In this document: one piece after another, positions 1 through 6,164 of the stretch
Layout of the letters: every line of letters starts with the position of its first letter
Numbering within the stretch: the stretch's first letter is position 1
Origin: Propionibacteriales bacterium
GTDB taxonomy: Bacteria > Actinomycetota > Actinomycetes > Propionibacteriales > Propionibacteriaceae
Length of the DNA stretch: 7,119 nucleotides
Assembly (NCBI GenBank): GCA_017882655.1
Contig: JADGPB010000111.1
Coordinates: forward strand, 1 to 7,119
Direction: 5' to 3'
Made by a program: the position numbers and the translations under genes
Notes under the pieces: generated by a model
Told to the model about the DNA's origin: nothing
The model's input: only the letters and a program-made list of their open reading frames with translations
Databases searched by the model: none

Positions 1-112
1 AGCCGCTGCTCCCCACCGCGCTGAGCCTTGTCACAGCCACGTACGAGAGCTGGCTCAACTGGCACGTTGTCTGGGTTACCAGGCAGAGACGAAGGCCGGG
101 TGCGTCCAACCG

Positions 113-166
113 CTACGTTGTGGGGCTTATGAGCAGCGGAAACGGCTCCATGGGCCCGACAACGTG
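113..166 (+). repeat. Long imperfect hairpin, left copy of a diverged inverted repeat pair
   Basis: Bases 114-128 pair with 152-166: eleven Watson-Crick pairs, three G-T wobbles and one G-G mismatch at 122/158. The loop is 23 bases (129-151). Inside it, ATGAGC (129-134) can pair with GCTCCAT (145-151) with one bulge, and CG (137-138) with CG (143-144), closing a GAAA tetraloop (139-142). A related hairpin with the same stem and loop length lies at 6988-7040 on the other strand. No T-tract follows, so it is not a typical terminator. It occupies the place where the second half of the DUF1272 gene should be. The fold was made by hand. What the element does, and whether it acts as RNA or DNA, is unknown. 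Confidence 0.5.
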
Positions 167-277
167 ACAGTTCCGTGTCGATGCCCACGTGCACTCGAAG
201 GTGCAGATGACGGCATCGGGAGAGGCCGGCGGAAGGTCGATGTCGCAGCACTCGCAGCCGGGGCGCAGTTCGAGCAT
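113..277 (-). pseudogene. DUF1272 family gene remnant, C-terminal half lost
   Basis: The ATG at 277 opens a frame starting MLELRPGCECCDIDLPP, followed by S-P-D-A, then ICTFECT. This matches the N-terminus of DUF1272 proteins, small putative zinc-ribbon proteins of unknown function. The family continues with a second metal-binding part of the type FCxxC...CPNCGG...RP. Here similarity stops after residue 29-30, and the frame runs through unrelated residues to a TAG at 113-115, 54 residues in total. Shifting frame by two bases gives a weak C-R-A-H-G trace where CPNCGG would be expected, so a deletion plus frameshift is possible. The first four ligand cysteines (8, 10 or 11, 25, 29) remain. A leaderless-type promoter sits directly upstream, so a short peptide may still be made. 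The family match is from memory; the truncation is seen directly. Confidence 0.65.
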
Positions 278-289
278 GGCGGAATCGTA
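278..289 (-). promoter_or_regulatory. Leaderless-type promoter of the DUF1272 remnant
   Basis: On the minus strand a TACGAT hexamer (289-284) is followed by six bases and then the ATG at 277. Transcription would begin at or within a base of the start codon, and there is no Shine-Dalgarno sequence in between. The ThiE-like gene has the same arrangement. No convincing -35 element is visible. Confidence 0.4.
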
Positions 290-343
290 CGGCTCGTACG
301 CCGCCCGCCCGTGGCGTAGCGCTTCTCTGGCAAGGAATGTCCG

Positions 344-359
344 GACCTGTCGTCAGGTC
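344..359. promoter_or_regulatory. Inverted repeat at the helD promoter, candidate operator
   Basis: GACCTG (344-349) and CAGGTC (354-359) are perfect inverted 6-bp arms around a TCGT centre. The right arm touches the proposed -35 region of helD, a position suited to a regulator-binding site. The matching regulator is unknown, and a 6-bp arm pair can occur by chance. Confidence 0.35.
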
Positions 360-387
360 AACATGGGCCTTGGATGCGGCGTAGAAT
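358..387 (+). promoter_or_regulatory. helD: Probable helD promoter
   Basis: TAGAAT (382-387) is a good actinobacterial -10 box. TCAACA (358-363), 18 bases upstream, matches four of six positions of TTGACA. Transcription would start near 394, giving a leader of about 33 bases with a Shine-Dalgarno sequence. I saw no long inverted repeat resembling the rifamycin-associated element found before rifamycin-induced genes. Confidence 0.45.
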
Positions 388-415
388 GGTCGTTCTGTCT
401 GGATCCCGGGGGAAC

Positions 416-424
416 GAGGGAGGG
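416..424 (+). promoter_or_regulatory. Ribosome binding site fixing the helD GTG start
   Basis: The purine-rich GAGGGAGGG lies immediately before GTG 427; its GAGG core is seven bases away. This supports GTG 427 over any later start, in agreement with the N-terminal helical region expected for HelD. Confidence 0.6.
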
Positions 425-426
425 GC

Positions 427-2574
427 GTGGCGACAACCACGAGCAGGCTCGAAGAGGAACTAGCCGTCGAACAGGCCCGCGTCGATGCCGTGTACGCACA
501 GCTGAAGCATGCGACCCGCTCCGCGCGCTCGGTCGCGGAAGAAGGGGCATCGAAGTACGCCTCCGACAGGGGCCGATACGTACGCGAAGAGGACGGCACC
601 GCGCTGTTCGAGCGTGACGCTTTCGCGTTCCAGGCGGCGCGACGGCTGGCTGTACTCGATGCCGAGCACGAAGGGCTGGTCTTCGGCAAGCTCGACCTCA
701 GCGACCGCGAGGTGCGCTACATCGGTCGCATCGGCGTGCGTGACCTCGAGTTCGAGCCCCTGGTGATCGACTGGCGCGCCCGAGCTGCTGAGCCGTTCTA
801 CCGCGCCACACCTGCCGAGCCCATGGACGTCGTCCGGCGCCGCGTACTGCGCTGCCGCAACGACATCGTCATCGGCATCGAGGACGACCTGCTCAACGCC
901 GAAGCCGTCCCCGACGACATGGCGATCATCGGCGAGGGTGCGCTCATGGCGGCTCTCAGCCGAGCCCGCGGCCACCAGATGCGCGACATCGTCGCGACCA
1001 TCCAGGCCGAGCAGGACGAGGCGATCCGCGCGCCGCACGCGGGCGTCACCGTGATCGCCGGTGGTCCTGGGACCGGCAAGACGGTCGTCGGCCTGCACCG
1101 TACGGCGTACCTGCTCTACTCCAACCGACGCCGGTTCGAGAACGGTGGTGTGCTGGTGATCGGCCCGTCGTCGGTGTTCATGAACTACATCGAGCGCGTG
1201 CTGCCGAGCCTCGGCGAGGACACGGTGACGCTGCGGTCGCTCGGCCAGCTGGCCTCAGACGTGCTGCCGGTGAATGCCACCCGCATCGACGATGCCGTGG
1301 CCGCGATCGCCAAGGGATCACTGCGGATCCTGCCTGTGCTGCGCCGGCTGGTGGCGAGCCTCGGAGACGTACCCGAGTCGCTGCTGGTCACCGTGAAAGG
1401 CGAGCCGCTCCGGCTGACCGCCGCCGAGCTCCTGCGGATCCGTCAGCATGTGCTCAGCCGCCACCCGTACAACCGTGGCCGGCCTGCCGCGGAGGACGAG
1501 GTCGTCGGAGCCCTGTGGGCGAAGGCGCCCGCGGACCTGGATGTCGAAGGAATCGAGCAGTTCGACGATCTCGTACGGTCCGTCGGCACGTACCGTCAGC
1601 TGATGTCGATGTGGTGGCCACCCATGTCGGCGCCCGAGACGCTCCGGCGACTGGGCGAGCCGAAGGTCATCGATCTCGTCGCGGGCGACGACCTCGTCGG
1701 GGCGGCCAAGGCCGCGGTCGCGAAGTCGTACGCGCTCGACGGCTGGTCGGTCGCGGACGTCGCGCTGCTCGACGAGCTGGTCCACCTGCTCGGCACCCCG
1801 CCCGCCGAGCTCGAGCAGGACGTGTTCATCGAGGGCGGCGAGGACAACGAGCTGGTGACGATCGCCGACCAGCTCACTGATACGCGCGAGCTCGAGACCG
1901 ACGAGCCGCACTCGACGTACGCGCACGTGCTCGTCGACGAGGCGCAGGACATCACGCCGATCCAGTGGCGGATGCTGCGCCGCCGCGGCCCGCAGGCTTC
2001 CTGGACGATCGTCGGGGACCCGGCGCAGTCGTCCTGGCCGGATGTCGACGAGAGCCGCCGCGCGCTCGAGAACCTCATCGGCGCGTCGCCGAGCCGCACG
2101 TACCGGCTGAGCACCAACTACCGCTCCCCCGCCGAGGTCTTCGACCTGGCCAGCGCGTACATCGTCAAGAGCTTCCCCGATGCCGACCTCCCCTCGGCCG
2201 TCAGGCACACCGGCATCGACCCGGTGCTCCACGAGACGTCCGACACCGGCTTCGGCGAATGCCTCGCCCGCGAGATGAGCGAGCTGCTCGCCTCTGTCGA
2301 GGGCACAGTGGCAGCCATCGCGCCACCGAGCCGGGTCGACGCGGTGCGGGCAGTGGTGGCGGGACACTCCGCGCTCGCGTACCAGGATCGGCTGGTCGTC
2401 CTCACCGCGCTCGAGGCGAAGGGCCTCGAGCACGACGGCGTCCTCGTCGTGGATCCCGACTCCATCGTGGCCGAGTCGCCCGGCGGTGAGCGGGTGCTCT
2501 ACGTCGCCCTCACCCGCGCCACGCAGCGGCTCGTGACCCTCGATGTCGGCGGTACGGGAGCCTGGCGGCCCTGA
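427..2574 (+). CDS. helD: HelD-type RNA polymerase recycling ATPase (UvrD/Rep-like)
   Basis: This 715-residue cytoplasmic protein has the HelD layout. HelD proteins bind RNA polymerase, push into its channels and use ATP to free it from nucleic acid or stalled complexes. Residues 1 to about 70 are a charged helical region, as in the HelD secondary-channel arm. The conserved stretch around YIGRIG and VIDWRARAAEPFY follows. The split superfamily 1 ATPase then shows Walker A GGPGTGKT (212-219, K218), Walker B DEAQD (504-508), motif III GDPAQSSW (530-537), YRLSTNYRSP (559-568), a motif V region ALEAKGLEHDG (661-671) and motif VI LYVALTRATQRL (691-702, arginine finger R697). Length is close to the mycobacterial protein of about 736 residues. 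The N-terminus resembles mycobacterial HelD more than the rifamycin-resistance relative HelR, but I cannot exclude HelR. It is monocistronic and converges on metF. Confidence 0.9.
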   Translation: MATTTSRLEEELAVEQARVDAVYAQLKHATRSARSVAEEGASKYASDRGRYVREEDGTALFERDAFAFQAARRLAVLDAEHEGLVFGKLDLSDREVRYIGRIGVRDLEFEPLVIDWRARAAEPFYRATPAEPMDVVRRRVLRCRNDIVIGIEDDLLNAEAVPDDMAIIGEGALMAALSRARGHQMRDIVATIQAEQDEAIRAPHAGVTVIAGGPGTGKTVVGLHRTAYLLYSNRRRFENGGVLVIGPSSVFMNYIERVLPSLGEDTVTLRSLGQLASDVLPVNATRIDDAVAAIAKGSLRILPVLRRLVASLGDVPESLLVTVKGEPLRLTAAELLRIRQHVLSRHPYNRGRPAAEDEVVGALWAKAPADLDVEGIEQFDDLVRSVGTYRQLMSMWWPPMSAPETLRRLGEPKVIDLVAGDDLVGAAKAAVAKSYALDGWSVADVALLDELVHLLGTPPAELEQDVFIEGGEDNELVTIADQLTDTRELETDEPHSTYAHVLVDEAQDITPIQWRMLRRRGPQASWTIVGDPAQSSWPDVDESRRALENLIGASPSRTYRLSTNYRSPAEVFDLASAYIVKSFPDADLPSAVRHTGIDPVLHETSDTGFGECLAREMSELLASVEGTVAAIAPPSRVDAVRAVVAGHSALAYQDRLVVLTALEAKGLEHDGVLVVDPDSIVAESPGGERVLYVALTRATQRLVTLDVGGTGAWRP

Positions 2575-2594
2575 TCGAGCTGCCGAGGTCCGTG

Positions 2595-2609
2595 TCAGCT
2601 TCGCGCTGA
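2595..2609. terminator. Small hairpin between convergent helD and metF
   Basis: TCAGC (2595-2599) and GCTGA (2605-2609) form a 5-bp stem around a 5-base loop, overlapping the metF stop codon in the 20-base gap after helD. It could help end transcription from both sides, but the stem is short and no T-tract follows on either strand. Confidence 0.2.
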
Positions 2610-3488
2610 GCGCACCCGCTGCAGGATCAGGCGCGTGGCGAGAGAGCGGTTCTGGGTGAAGAAGTGGAGCCCCGGGGCGCCGCCGTCGAGAACGGTGAGC
2701 GACAGCTCCGTGGCGATGTCGATGCCCACGTCACGTACGGCCCTGGGGTCGTCCGCGACCGCGGTCAGTCGAGCGACGACGTCGGCGGGCAGCTCCGCAC
2801 CGGAGAACTCCGCGAACCGCTTGACCTGTCCGATCTGGGTGATCGGCATGATGCCGGCCACGATCGGGATGTCGCAGCCGAGGGCACGAACACGCTCCAC
2901 GAGCGCGAGGTAGGACTCCGGGCGGAAGAACAGCTGGGTGATCGCGAACTCCGCGCCCGCCTCAGCCTTCTCGACCAGGAGCCGTGCATCGAGCGCCGGG
3001 TCGCCGACCTGTGGGTGAGGGTCCGGGAACGCGGCGACACCGATGCAGGCGACGCCGGTCTCGCGCACGAGCCGTACGAGCTCGGTGGCGTTCGCGAGTC
3101 CGTCAGGATGACGCACCCACGGTTCGGTCGGGCCACCGGGCATATCGCCACGGATTGCCAGGACGTGGTGGACGCCGGCGTCGCGGTAGGCCTCGATCGC
3201 CGCAACGATCTCGCTCCGGCTCTGGGACGCACAGGTCAGGTGCCCGACCGTACGCAGGGACGACTCGCTGGCCAGGCGCTCGGTGATGGTGAGGGTGCGG
3301 TCGCGCGTCGAGCCGTTCGCGCCGTACGTCACCGACACGAAGTCCGGCGCGAGCGGCTGCAGGTGGTCGAGGGTCTGCCAGAGCTTCTCGGAGTCCTCGG
3401 CGGTCTTCGGCGGGAAGAACTCGAACGAGTAAGTCGTCCGCCCGCTACGCAGCAGGTCCGCGACCGTCGGCTCGGGCTGTGGTGTCAC
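2595..3488 (-). CDS. metF: 5,10-methylenetetrahydrofolate reductase MetF
   Basis: This 297-residue protein matches the FAD-dependent (beta/alpha)8-barrel MetF family; E. coli MetF has 296 residues. It reduces 5,10-methylenetetrahydrofolate to 5-methyltetrahydrofolate, the methyl donor for methionine synthesis. Signature segments are YSFEFFPPK (20-28, with catalytic-type E23), SVTYGANGS (52-60), the folate-binding AIRGDMP (111-117, D115 corresponding to E. coli D120), FAITQLFF (181-188, Q185), GIMPI, and a C-terminal GLHFFTQNRS. All key positions look intact. The GTG at 3488 gives the usual N-terminus, and no in-frame ATG precedes it nearby. It lies 48 bases behind the SRPBCC gene on the same strand and may be co-transcribed, though a -10-like TAGGGT directly upstream suggests its own promoter. 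A polyprenyl synthase close to metF recalls Rv2172c-Rv2173 of M. tuberculosis. Confidence 0.95.
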   Translation of the reverse strand: MTPQPEPTVADLLRSGRTTYSFEFFPPKTAEDSEKLWQTLDHLQPLAPDFVSVTYGANGSTRDRTLTITERLASESSLRTVGHLTCASQSRSEIVAAIEAYRDAGVHHVLAIRGDMPGGPTEPWVRHPDGLANATELVRLVRETGVACIGVAAFPDPHPQVGDPALDARLLVEKAEAGAEFAITQLFFRPESYLALVERVRALGCDIPIVAGIMPITQIGQVKRFAEFSGAELPADVVARLTAVADDPRAVRDVGIDIATELSLTVLDGGAPGLHFFTQNRSLATRLILQRVRSARS

Positions 3489-3502
3489 GAGGCGTAACCC
3501 TA
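3489..3502 (-). promoter_or_regulatory. metF start region: -10-like box or ribosome binding site
   Basis: On the minus strand TAGGGT (3502-3497) lies eight bases before GTG 3488. It can be read as a TANNNT-type -10 box giving a nearly leaderless transcript, or its AGGG (3501-3498) as a Shine-Dalgarno sequence nine bases from the start. The sequence alone does not decide between them. No clear -35 box is present. Confidence 0.3.
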
Positions 3503-3536
3503 GCCATGTGCCGCGACACGCCGCACCCTCGCGTCG

Positions 3537-3941
3537 TCAGGTCGCGGACGCCTCGACACGATTCCTGAGCGTCCTGAGGTCGGCCAGGACCGCCTGGGAG
3601 TCCCGGTCGAAGTCGGCGTCGCTCATCCCCGCCTGGCGCCGGAGGGTGAACACGACCTCCCCTCCGTCGTCGTGCGGCAGGACCCGTACGGGGTTGTGGA
3701 ACGTCTCCCCCGACTCCAGCGTGACGTCGTGGTCGATGACGCCGTATGAGTTGGGCGGGGCGTAGCGGACGACGATCTTGCCCATCCCGGACTCGGCGAC
3801 CCAGTGGTCGTCGACGGGTGTGATCGAGGTGCACAGTCCCGGCGCCCACTCGGGCAGGTGCGACGGATCGGACGCGTACGCGTAGACCTCGTCCACCGGA
3901 CGGTCGACATGTACGGCAATGTGTCGCGACTCAGAAGCCAT
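3537..3941 (-). CDS. SRPBCC (START-like) family protein
   Basis: This is a 134-residue soluble protein. It begins with the family pattern of a first beta strand (HIAVHVDRPVDEVYAYASDP, residues 7-26), then HLPEWAPG, the helix-grip N-terminus of polyketide cyclase/dehydrase-like SRPBCC proteins. A middle of alternating short strands (GKIVVRYAPPNSYGVIDHDV and E-V-V-F-T-L-R-R) and a C-terminal helix (ADFDRDSQAVLADLRTLRNR) complete the fold. These proteins bind hydrophobic ligands in a deep cavity; the ligand and reaction here cannot be predicted. ATG 3941 is favoured because a TATGAT box ends five bases before it, indicating a leaderless mRNA. metF follows 48 bases downstream, perhaps on the same transcript. 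No catalytic motif is recognisable, so no enzyme activity is claimed. Confidence 0.8.
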   Translation of the reverse strand: MASESRHIAVHVDRPVDEVYAYASDPSHLPEWAPGLCTSITPVDDHWVAESGMGKIVVRYAPPNSYGVIDHDVTLESGETFHNPVRVLPHDDGGEVVFTLRRQAGMSDADFDRDSQAVLADLRTLRNRVEASAT

Positions 3942-3952
3942 GGCACATCATA
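3942..3952 (-). promoter_or_regulatory. Leaderless promoter of the SRPBCC gene
   Basis: TATGAT (3952-3947) matches five of six bases of the -10 consensus. It ends five bases before ATG 3941, which puts the A of the start codon about where transcription should begin. There is no Shine-Dalgarno sequence in the space. The -35 region (about 3970-3975) is poor. Confidence 0.5.
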
Positions 3953-4001
3953 GGTCGGCAAACGCTCCCTTGATCGTGGCCGACAGCTGCGTACGGGTCG
4001 A

Positions 4002-4013
4002 CTCCGGCCGGAG
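4002..4013. promoter_or_regulatory. Perfect 12-bp palindrome upstream of the SRPBCC promoter
   Basis: CTCCGGCCGGAG is its own reverse complement. It lies about 60-70 bp upstream of the predicted transcription start of the SRPBCC gene, within the 146-base gap before the prenyl synthase stop. The position fits an activator or distant operator site. GC-rich palindromes of this size also arise by chance in such a genome. Confidence 0.3.
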
Positions 4014-4060
4014 GCGGAGTACGTGCCGCATTGCGCAGCCTAGGAGGATTCATCCGCTGC

Positions 4061-4074
4061 CCCGGTACACCGGG
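4061..4074 (-). terminator. Candidate terminator of the 4088-6868 operon
   Basis: CCCGG (4061-4065) and CCGGG (4070-4074) form a strong 5-bp G/C stem with a TACA loop, 14-27 bases after the last stop codon of the leftward operon. No T-run follows, which is common for actinobacterial hairpin terminators but weakens the call. Confidence 0.35.
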
Positions 4075-4087
4075 AGGCCGGGACGAC

Positions 4088-5176
4088 TCACGCGACGCGA
4101 TCGACCGCCAGCTTTGCCAGCGACTCGAAGGCCGTGCGGGCGCGGTCGTCCATCTCGGTGTCGGCGAGCGCCGACATGGCCGAGTCGAGCTCGGACGAGA
4201 TCGTCTTCTCAACCCGTGCCACGGCACCGCTCGAGGTGATGATGTCCAGAGCCTCGTCGATCCCTGACGGATCCAGACGGGCATCGCCCAGCAACGTGTC
4301 GAGCCGGTCCGCGCCGGCAGCACCTGCGAGTGCCATCGCGTGGGCGACGAGCAGTGTGCGCTTGCCCTCGCGCAGGTCATCGCCGGCGGGCTTGCCGGTG
4401 ATCGACTCGTCCCCGTACAGGCCGAGGATGTCGTCGCGCAGCTGGAACGCGCGCCCCAGCGGCGACCCGTACCGTCCCAGTCCGTCGATCAACCCCGTCG
4501 AGCCACCGCCGAGAGCGGCGCCGAGCTGTGAGGGACGGGTGACTGTATAGCGGGCAGACTTGTACTCGAGGACCCGCCCTGCGCGCTCCAGAGCGCTGCC
4601 CGGGTCGGTGACGGCGGCCTGGGCGACGACGTCGAGGTACTGACCGACCGTCACCTCCGTCCGCAGGGCGTCGAGGTACGGCCTCGCCCGCTCGATCGCC
4701 TCCGCACCGAGCCCGCTGCCGCCCCACATCTCCGCCGACCACATGAGGAGCAGGTCGCCGAGCAGGATCGCGCCAGCGCGCCCGAACACCTCCGAGTCGC
4801 CGCGCCAGCCGGCCCCTGAGTGCGCGCCCGCGAACACCACATGGGCGGCAGGGCCACCACGCCGGGTGGCCGACCCGTCCATCACGTCGTCGTGGGCAAG
4901 CGCCGACACGTGCAACAGGTCGAGGCTGCCTGCAGCGCGCAGGACCGCCGCCTCGTCCGCGGGTTCACCCGCCGCCGCCACGTACCCCCAGTAGCAGAAC
5001 GCGGGCCGGAACCTCTTCCCGCTGGCCGTGAAGTGGAGCGCCTGGTCCAGCAGCGGCCGTACCTCCGGCCCGATCCCGTCGAGACGCCTCCTCTGGCCGG
5101 TGAGGAAGTCCGACACGGCCACGCCGACGGCCTCGCGGAAGTCGGGGGCCAGCGGCTGCGTCGGATCGAAGGTCAT
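4088..5176 (-). CDS. Polyprenyl (trans-isoprenyl) diphosphate synthase
   Basis: This 362-residue all-helical prenyltransferase condenses isopentenyl diphosphate with an allylic diphosphate. It carries GKRFRP (53-58), the first aspartate-rich motif HDDVMD (95-100, DDxxD), the RRG anchor (105-107), EVTVGQYLD (174-182), YKSARYT (205-211), the second region FQLRDDILGLYGD (244-256) and GKPAGDDLREGK (261-272). The second motif reads DDILG rather than DDxxD, a form I associate with actinobacterial IdsA/GrcC-type enzymes, so activity is expected. Small residues at positions 91-92, before the first motif, would allow a fairly long product, but chain length (C15, C20 or longer) cannot be fixed. Start ATG 5176 is nine bases after the barstar stop and has only a weak Shine-Dalgarno sequence, suggesting translational coupling. 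It is the last gene of the operon. Product use (menaquinone, carotenoid, terpenoid) is unknown. Confidence 0.9.
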   Translation of the reverse strand: MTFDPTQPLAPDFREAVGVAVSDFLTGQRRRLDGIGPEVRPLLDQALHFTASGKRFRPAFCYWGYVAAAGEPADEAAVLRAAGSLDLLHVSALAHDDVMDGSATRRGGPAAHVVFAGAHSGAGWRGDSEVFGRAGAILLGDLLLMWSAEMWGGSGLGAEAIERARPYLDALRTEVTVGQYLDVVAQAAVTDPGSALERAGRVLEYKSARYTVTRPSQLGAALGGGSTGLIDGLGRYGSPLGRAFQLRDDILGLYGDESITGKPAGDDLREGKRTLLVAHAMALAGAAGADRLDTLLGDARLDPSGIDEALDIITSSGAVARVEKTISSELDSAMSALADTEMDDRARTAFESLAKLAVDRVA

Positions 5177-5185
5177 GGTCGAAGC

Positions 5186-5551
5186 CTAGGGCGAGGACGA
5201 CTGCAGCACGCGTACAAGGGCGAACGGCACAGCTCGTACCGACTCGGCGCTCTCAGAGAGGACGTCGAGCATCGCCAGACCGTACGCGTCGATCCCGGTC
5301 GGTACGTGGACGAGGAGCGCCGTGGGCCGTTCGAGGTCGCTCAAGCAGTCGTTGAGGGCGTCGAGGTTCCTCCCGTAGTAGCTCGGGAAGCCCAGCTCGG
5401 CACCGACTGTCGAGACGGCCTCGCGGGAGTCGCCCATGTCCACGGAACCCACGTGCCACCCCACGTGGCGAAGGCGATCAGCGAGCGCGCCGTCATCGGC
5501 CATGTCGTACACACCGCTGCGCAGCGGTGTGCTCATCAGTCCCTTGCTCAT
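5186..5551 (-). CDS. Barstar family ribonuclease inhibitor
   Basis: This 121-residue cytoplasmic protein is related to barstar, which binds barnase/RNase Sa-type enzymes and blocks the active site. The diagnostic segment is LGFPSYYGRNLDALNDCLSD (53-72), matching barstar YYGENLDALWDCL. D64 and D68 correspond to barstar D35 and D39, the main contacts to the RNase; N67 replaces barstar W38. C69 corresponds to C40. The longer frame back to 5602 is disfavoured: ATG 5551 has a GAGGA seven bases upstream and overlaps the ribonuclease stop as ATGA. A second in-frame ATG at residue 6 is possible but has no such support. Its place directly after the RNase gene strongly suggests the two are cognate. The N-terminal 30 residues, before the strand RHVGWHVGSVDM, are longer than in classical barstar (about 90 residues). 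Confidence 0.88.
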   Translation of the reverse strand: MSKGLMSTPLRSGVYDMADDGALADRLRHVGWHVGSVDMGDSREAVSTVGAELGFPSYYGRNLDALNDCLSDLERPTALLVHVPTGIDAYGLAMLDVLSESAESVRAVPFALVRVLQSSSP

Positions 5552-6012
5552 CGCCGGATCCTCGAGAAGGTCGCGTAGTGGTCGTCGGTCCAGAAGTACC
5601 ACTGGCCCTTGCCGCCCATGATGATCCGTACGGGGCCGCGGTCGCTCGAGCTCGGCAGCTTCACCGTGTACTCGGTGTAGAAGCCCTTCGCCTTGAGCGG
5701 GAGCAGCCTCTCGGCGTTGGTGAAGGTCCCGCCGTCCTGGCTGTACGGATAGGGGCCGCCCTTGTCGATCAACGCCAGCACTGCGCGTCCCTGGGACGGC
5801 AGATCGGCCACCTCGATCCAGGGCACGTTCGTCTCTGGATCCCGTGCTGAGGTTCCGGCGACCTGGGTGGTGGACGTCGAGGCGTATGGGCCGGTGCCGG
5901 TGGATGCGGCTCCCGCGACGTAGCCCTGGCGCTGCACCCAGAGTACGAGCGCGATCAGTATCACGATCCCGCCCACGGCAACGGTCAGGATCGACTTCGA
6001 TCGACGGGTCAC
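5548..6012 (-). CDS. RNase Sa/barnase-like guanyl-specific ribonuclease, exported or membrane-anchored
   Basis: This 154-residue protein has a basic start (TRRSK), a hydrophobic segment (about 8-26), a Ser/Thr/Gly/Ala linker, and a C-terminal microbial ribonuclease N1/T1/barnase domain (about 64-154). Against Streptomyces RNase Sa it keeps GPYPYSQDG (86-94), the base-recognition N99 and E101, general base E114 in TEYTV, phosphate-binding R125 and R129, and general acid H145 in TDDHYATF. RNase Sa R40 is replaced by A100. The domain contains no cysteines, unlike RNase Sa. Such enzymes cut RNA 3' of G through a 2',3'-cyclic phosphate and usually act outside the cell. A weak signal-peptidase site near A33-A36 is possible; otherwise it is a single-pass anchor. 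GTG 6012 is chosen because a GGGAGAG lies eight bases upstream and it overlaps the preceding stop as GTGA. Barstar follows with an ATGA overlap. Confidence 0.9.
   Translation of the reverse strand: MTRRSKSILTVAVGGIVILIALVLWVQRQGYVAGAASTGTGPYASTSTTQVAGTSARDPETNVPWIEVADLPSQGRAVLALIDKGGPYPYSQDGGTFTNAERLLPLKAKGFYTEYTVKLPSSSDRGPVRIIMGGKGQWYFWTDDHYATFSRIRR
5559..5563 (-). promoter_or_regulatory. Ribosome binding site of barstar
   Basis: GAGGA on the minus strand lies inside the end of the ribonuclease gene, seven bases before ATG 5551. It decides the barstar start, which would otherwise be placed 17 codons upstream. It also gives the inhibitor its own ribosome entry besides coupling through the ATGA overlap. 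Confidence 0.6.
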
Positions 6013-6164
6013 AAGGCCGTCTCTCCCAAGCCCTTGTCCAGGGACCTCAACGTCACGAAGTGCCGAAGCGCGTACTGCTCTTCTGCGAGGGGCCACGGGA
6101 AGTCATCCAAGAGTTGCTCCCCCGTTCGCGACCAATCGACTATCCCTTGCGGGCTCAGGCTCAT
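6009..6164 (-). CDS. Unrecognised 51-residue protein between ThiE-like and ribonuclease genes
   Basis: I do not recognise this protein. It starts at ATG 6164, which shares one base with the ThiE-like stop (TGATG), and ends in a TGA overlapping the ribonuclease GTG (GTGA). That tight fit on both sides is the main reason to call it real. There is no strong ribosome binding site, so translation probably depends on coupling. The sequence is soluble, with no membrane segment or cysteine: it begins MSLSPQGIVDWSRTGEQLLD, has an aromatic/proline core DFPWP (21-25), and ends in a probable amphipathic helix (LAEEQYALRHFVTLRSLDKG, residues 26-45). It could be an accessory or second control protein for the RNase-barstar pair, but that rests on position only. 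Confidence 0.6.
   Translation of the reverse strand: MSLSPQGIVDWSRTGEQLLDDFPWPLAEEQYALRHFVTLRSLDKGLGETAL
6021..6027 (-). promoter_or_regulatory. Ribosome binding site of the ribonuclease gene
   Basis: GGGAGAG on the minus strand is eight bases before GTG 6012. It selects this start over the in-frame upstream extension to 6096, which would push the hydrophobic segment far from the N-terminus. Confidence 0.6.

Noticed and set aside
2..319. Plus-strand open frames entering from the left edge (2-319 and 3-167)
   Set aside because: Both overlap the hairpin and the DUF1272 remnant, show no recognisable family and do not have the codon use of the neighbouring genes. A gene ending at 167 cannot be fully excluded without the upstream sequence.
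2664..3497. Long plus-strand frame opposite metF (277 codons)
   Set aside because: It is an antisense shadow created by high GC content. The minus-strand frame has all MetF motifs, while the plus frame has no recognisable domain.
4820..5578. Plus-strand frame of 252 codons opposite the prenyl synthase and barstar
   Set aside because: It spans two well-supported minus-strand genes and their junction, and its product is arginine-rich without domains, as expected for a shadow.
5552..5602. N-terminal extension of barstar to 5602
   Set aside because: It overlaps the end of the ribonuclease domain, including its catalytic histidine region, and has no ribosome binding site. ATG 5551 has both a GAGGA and the ATGA overlap.
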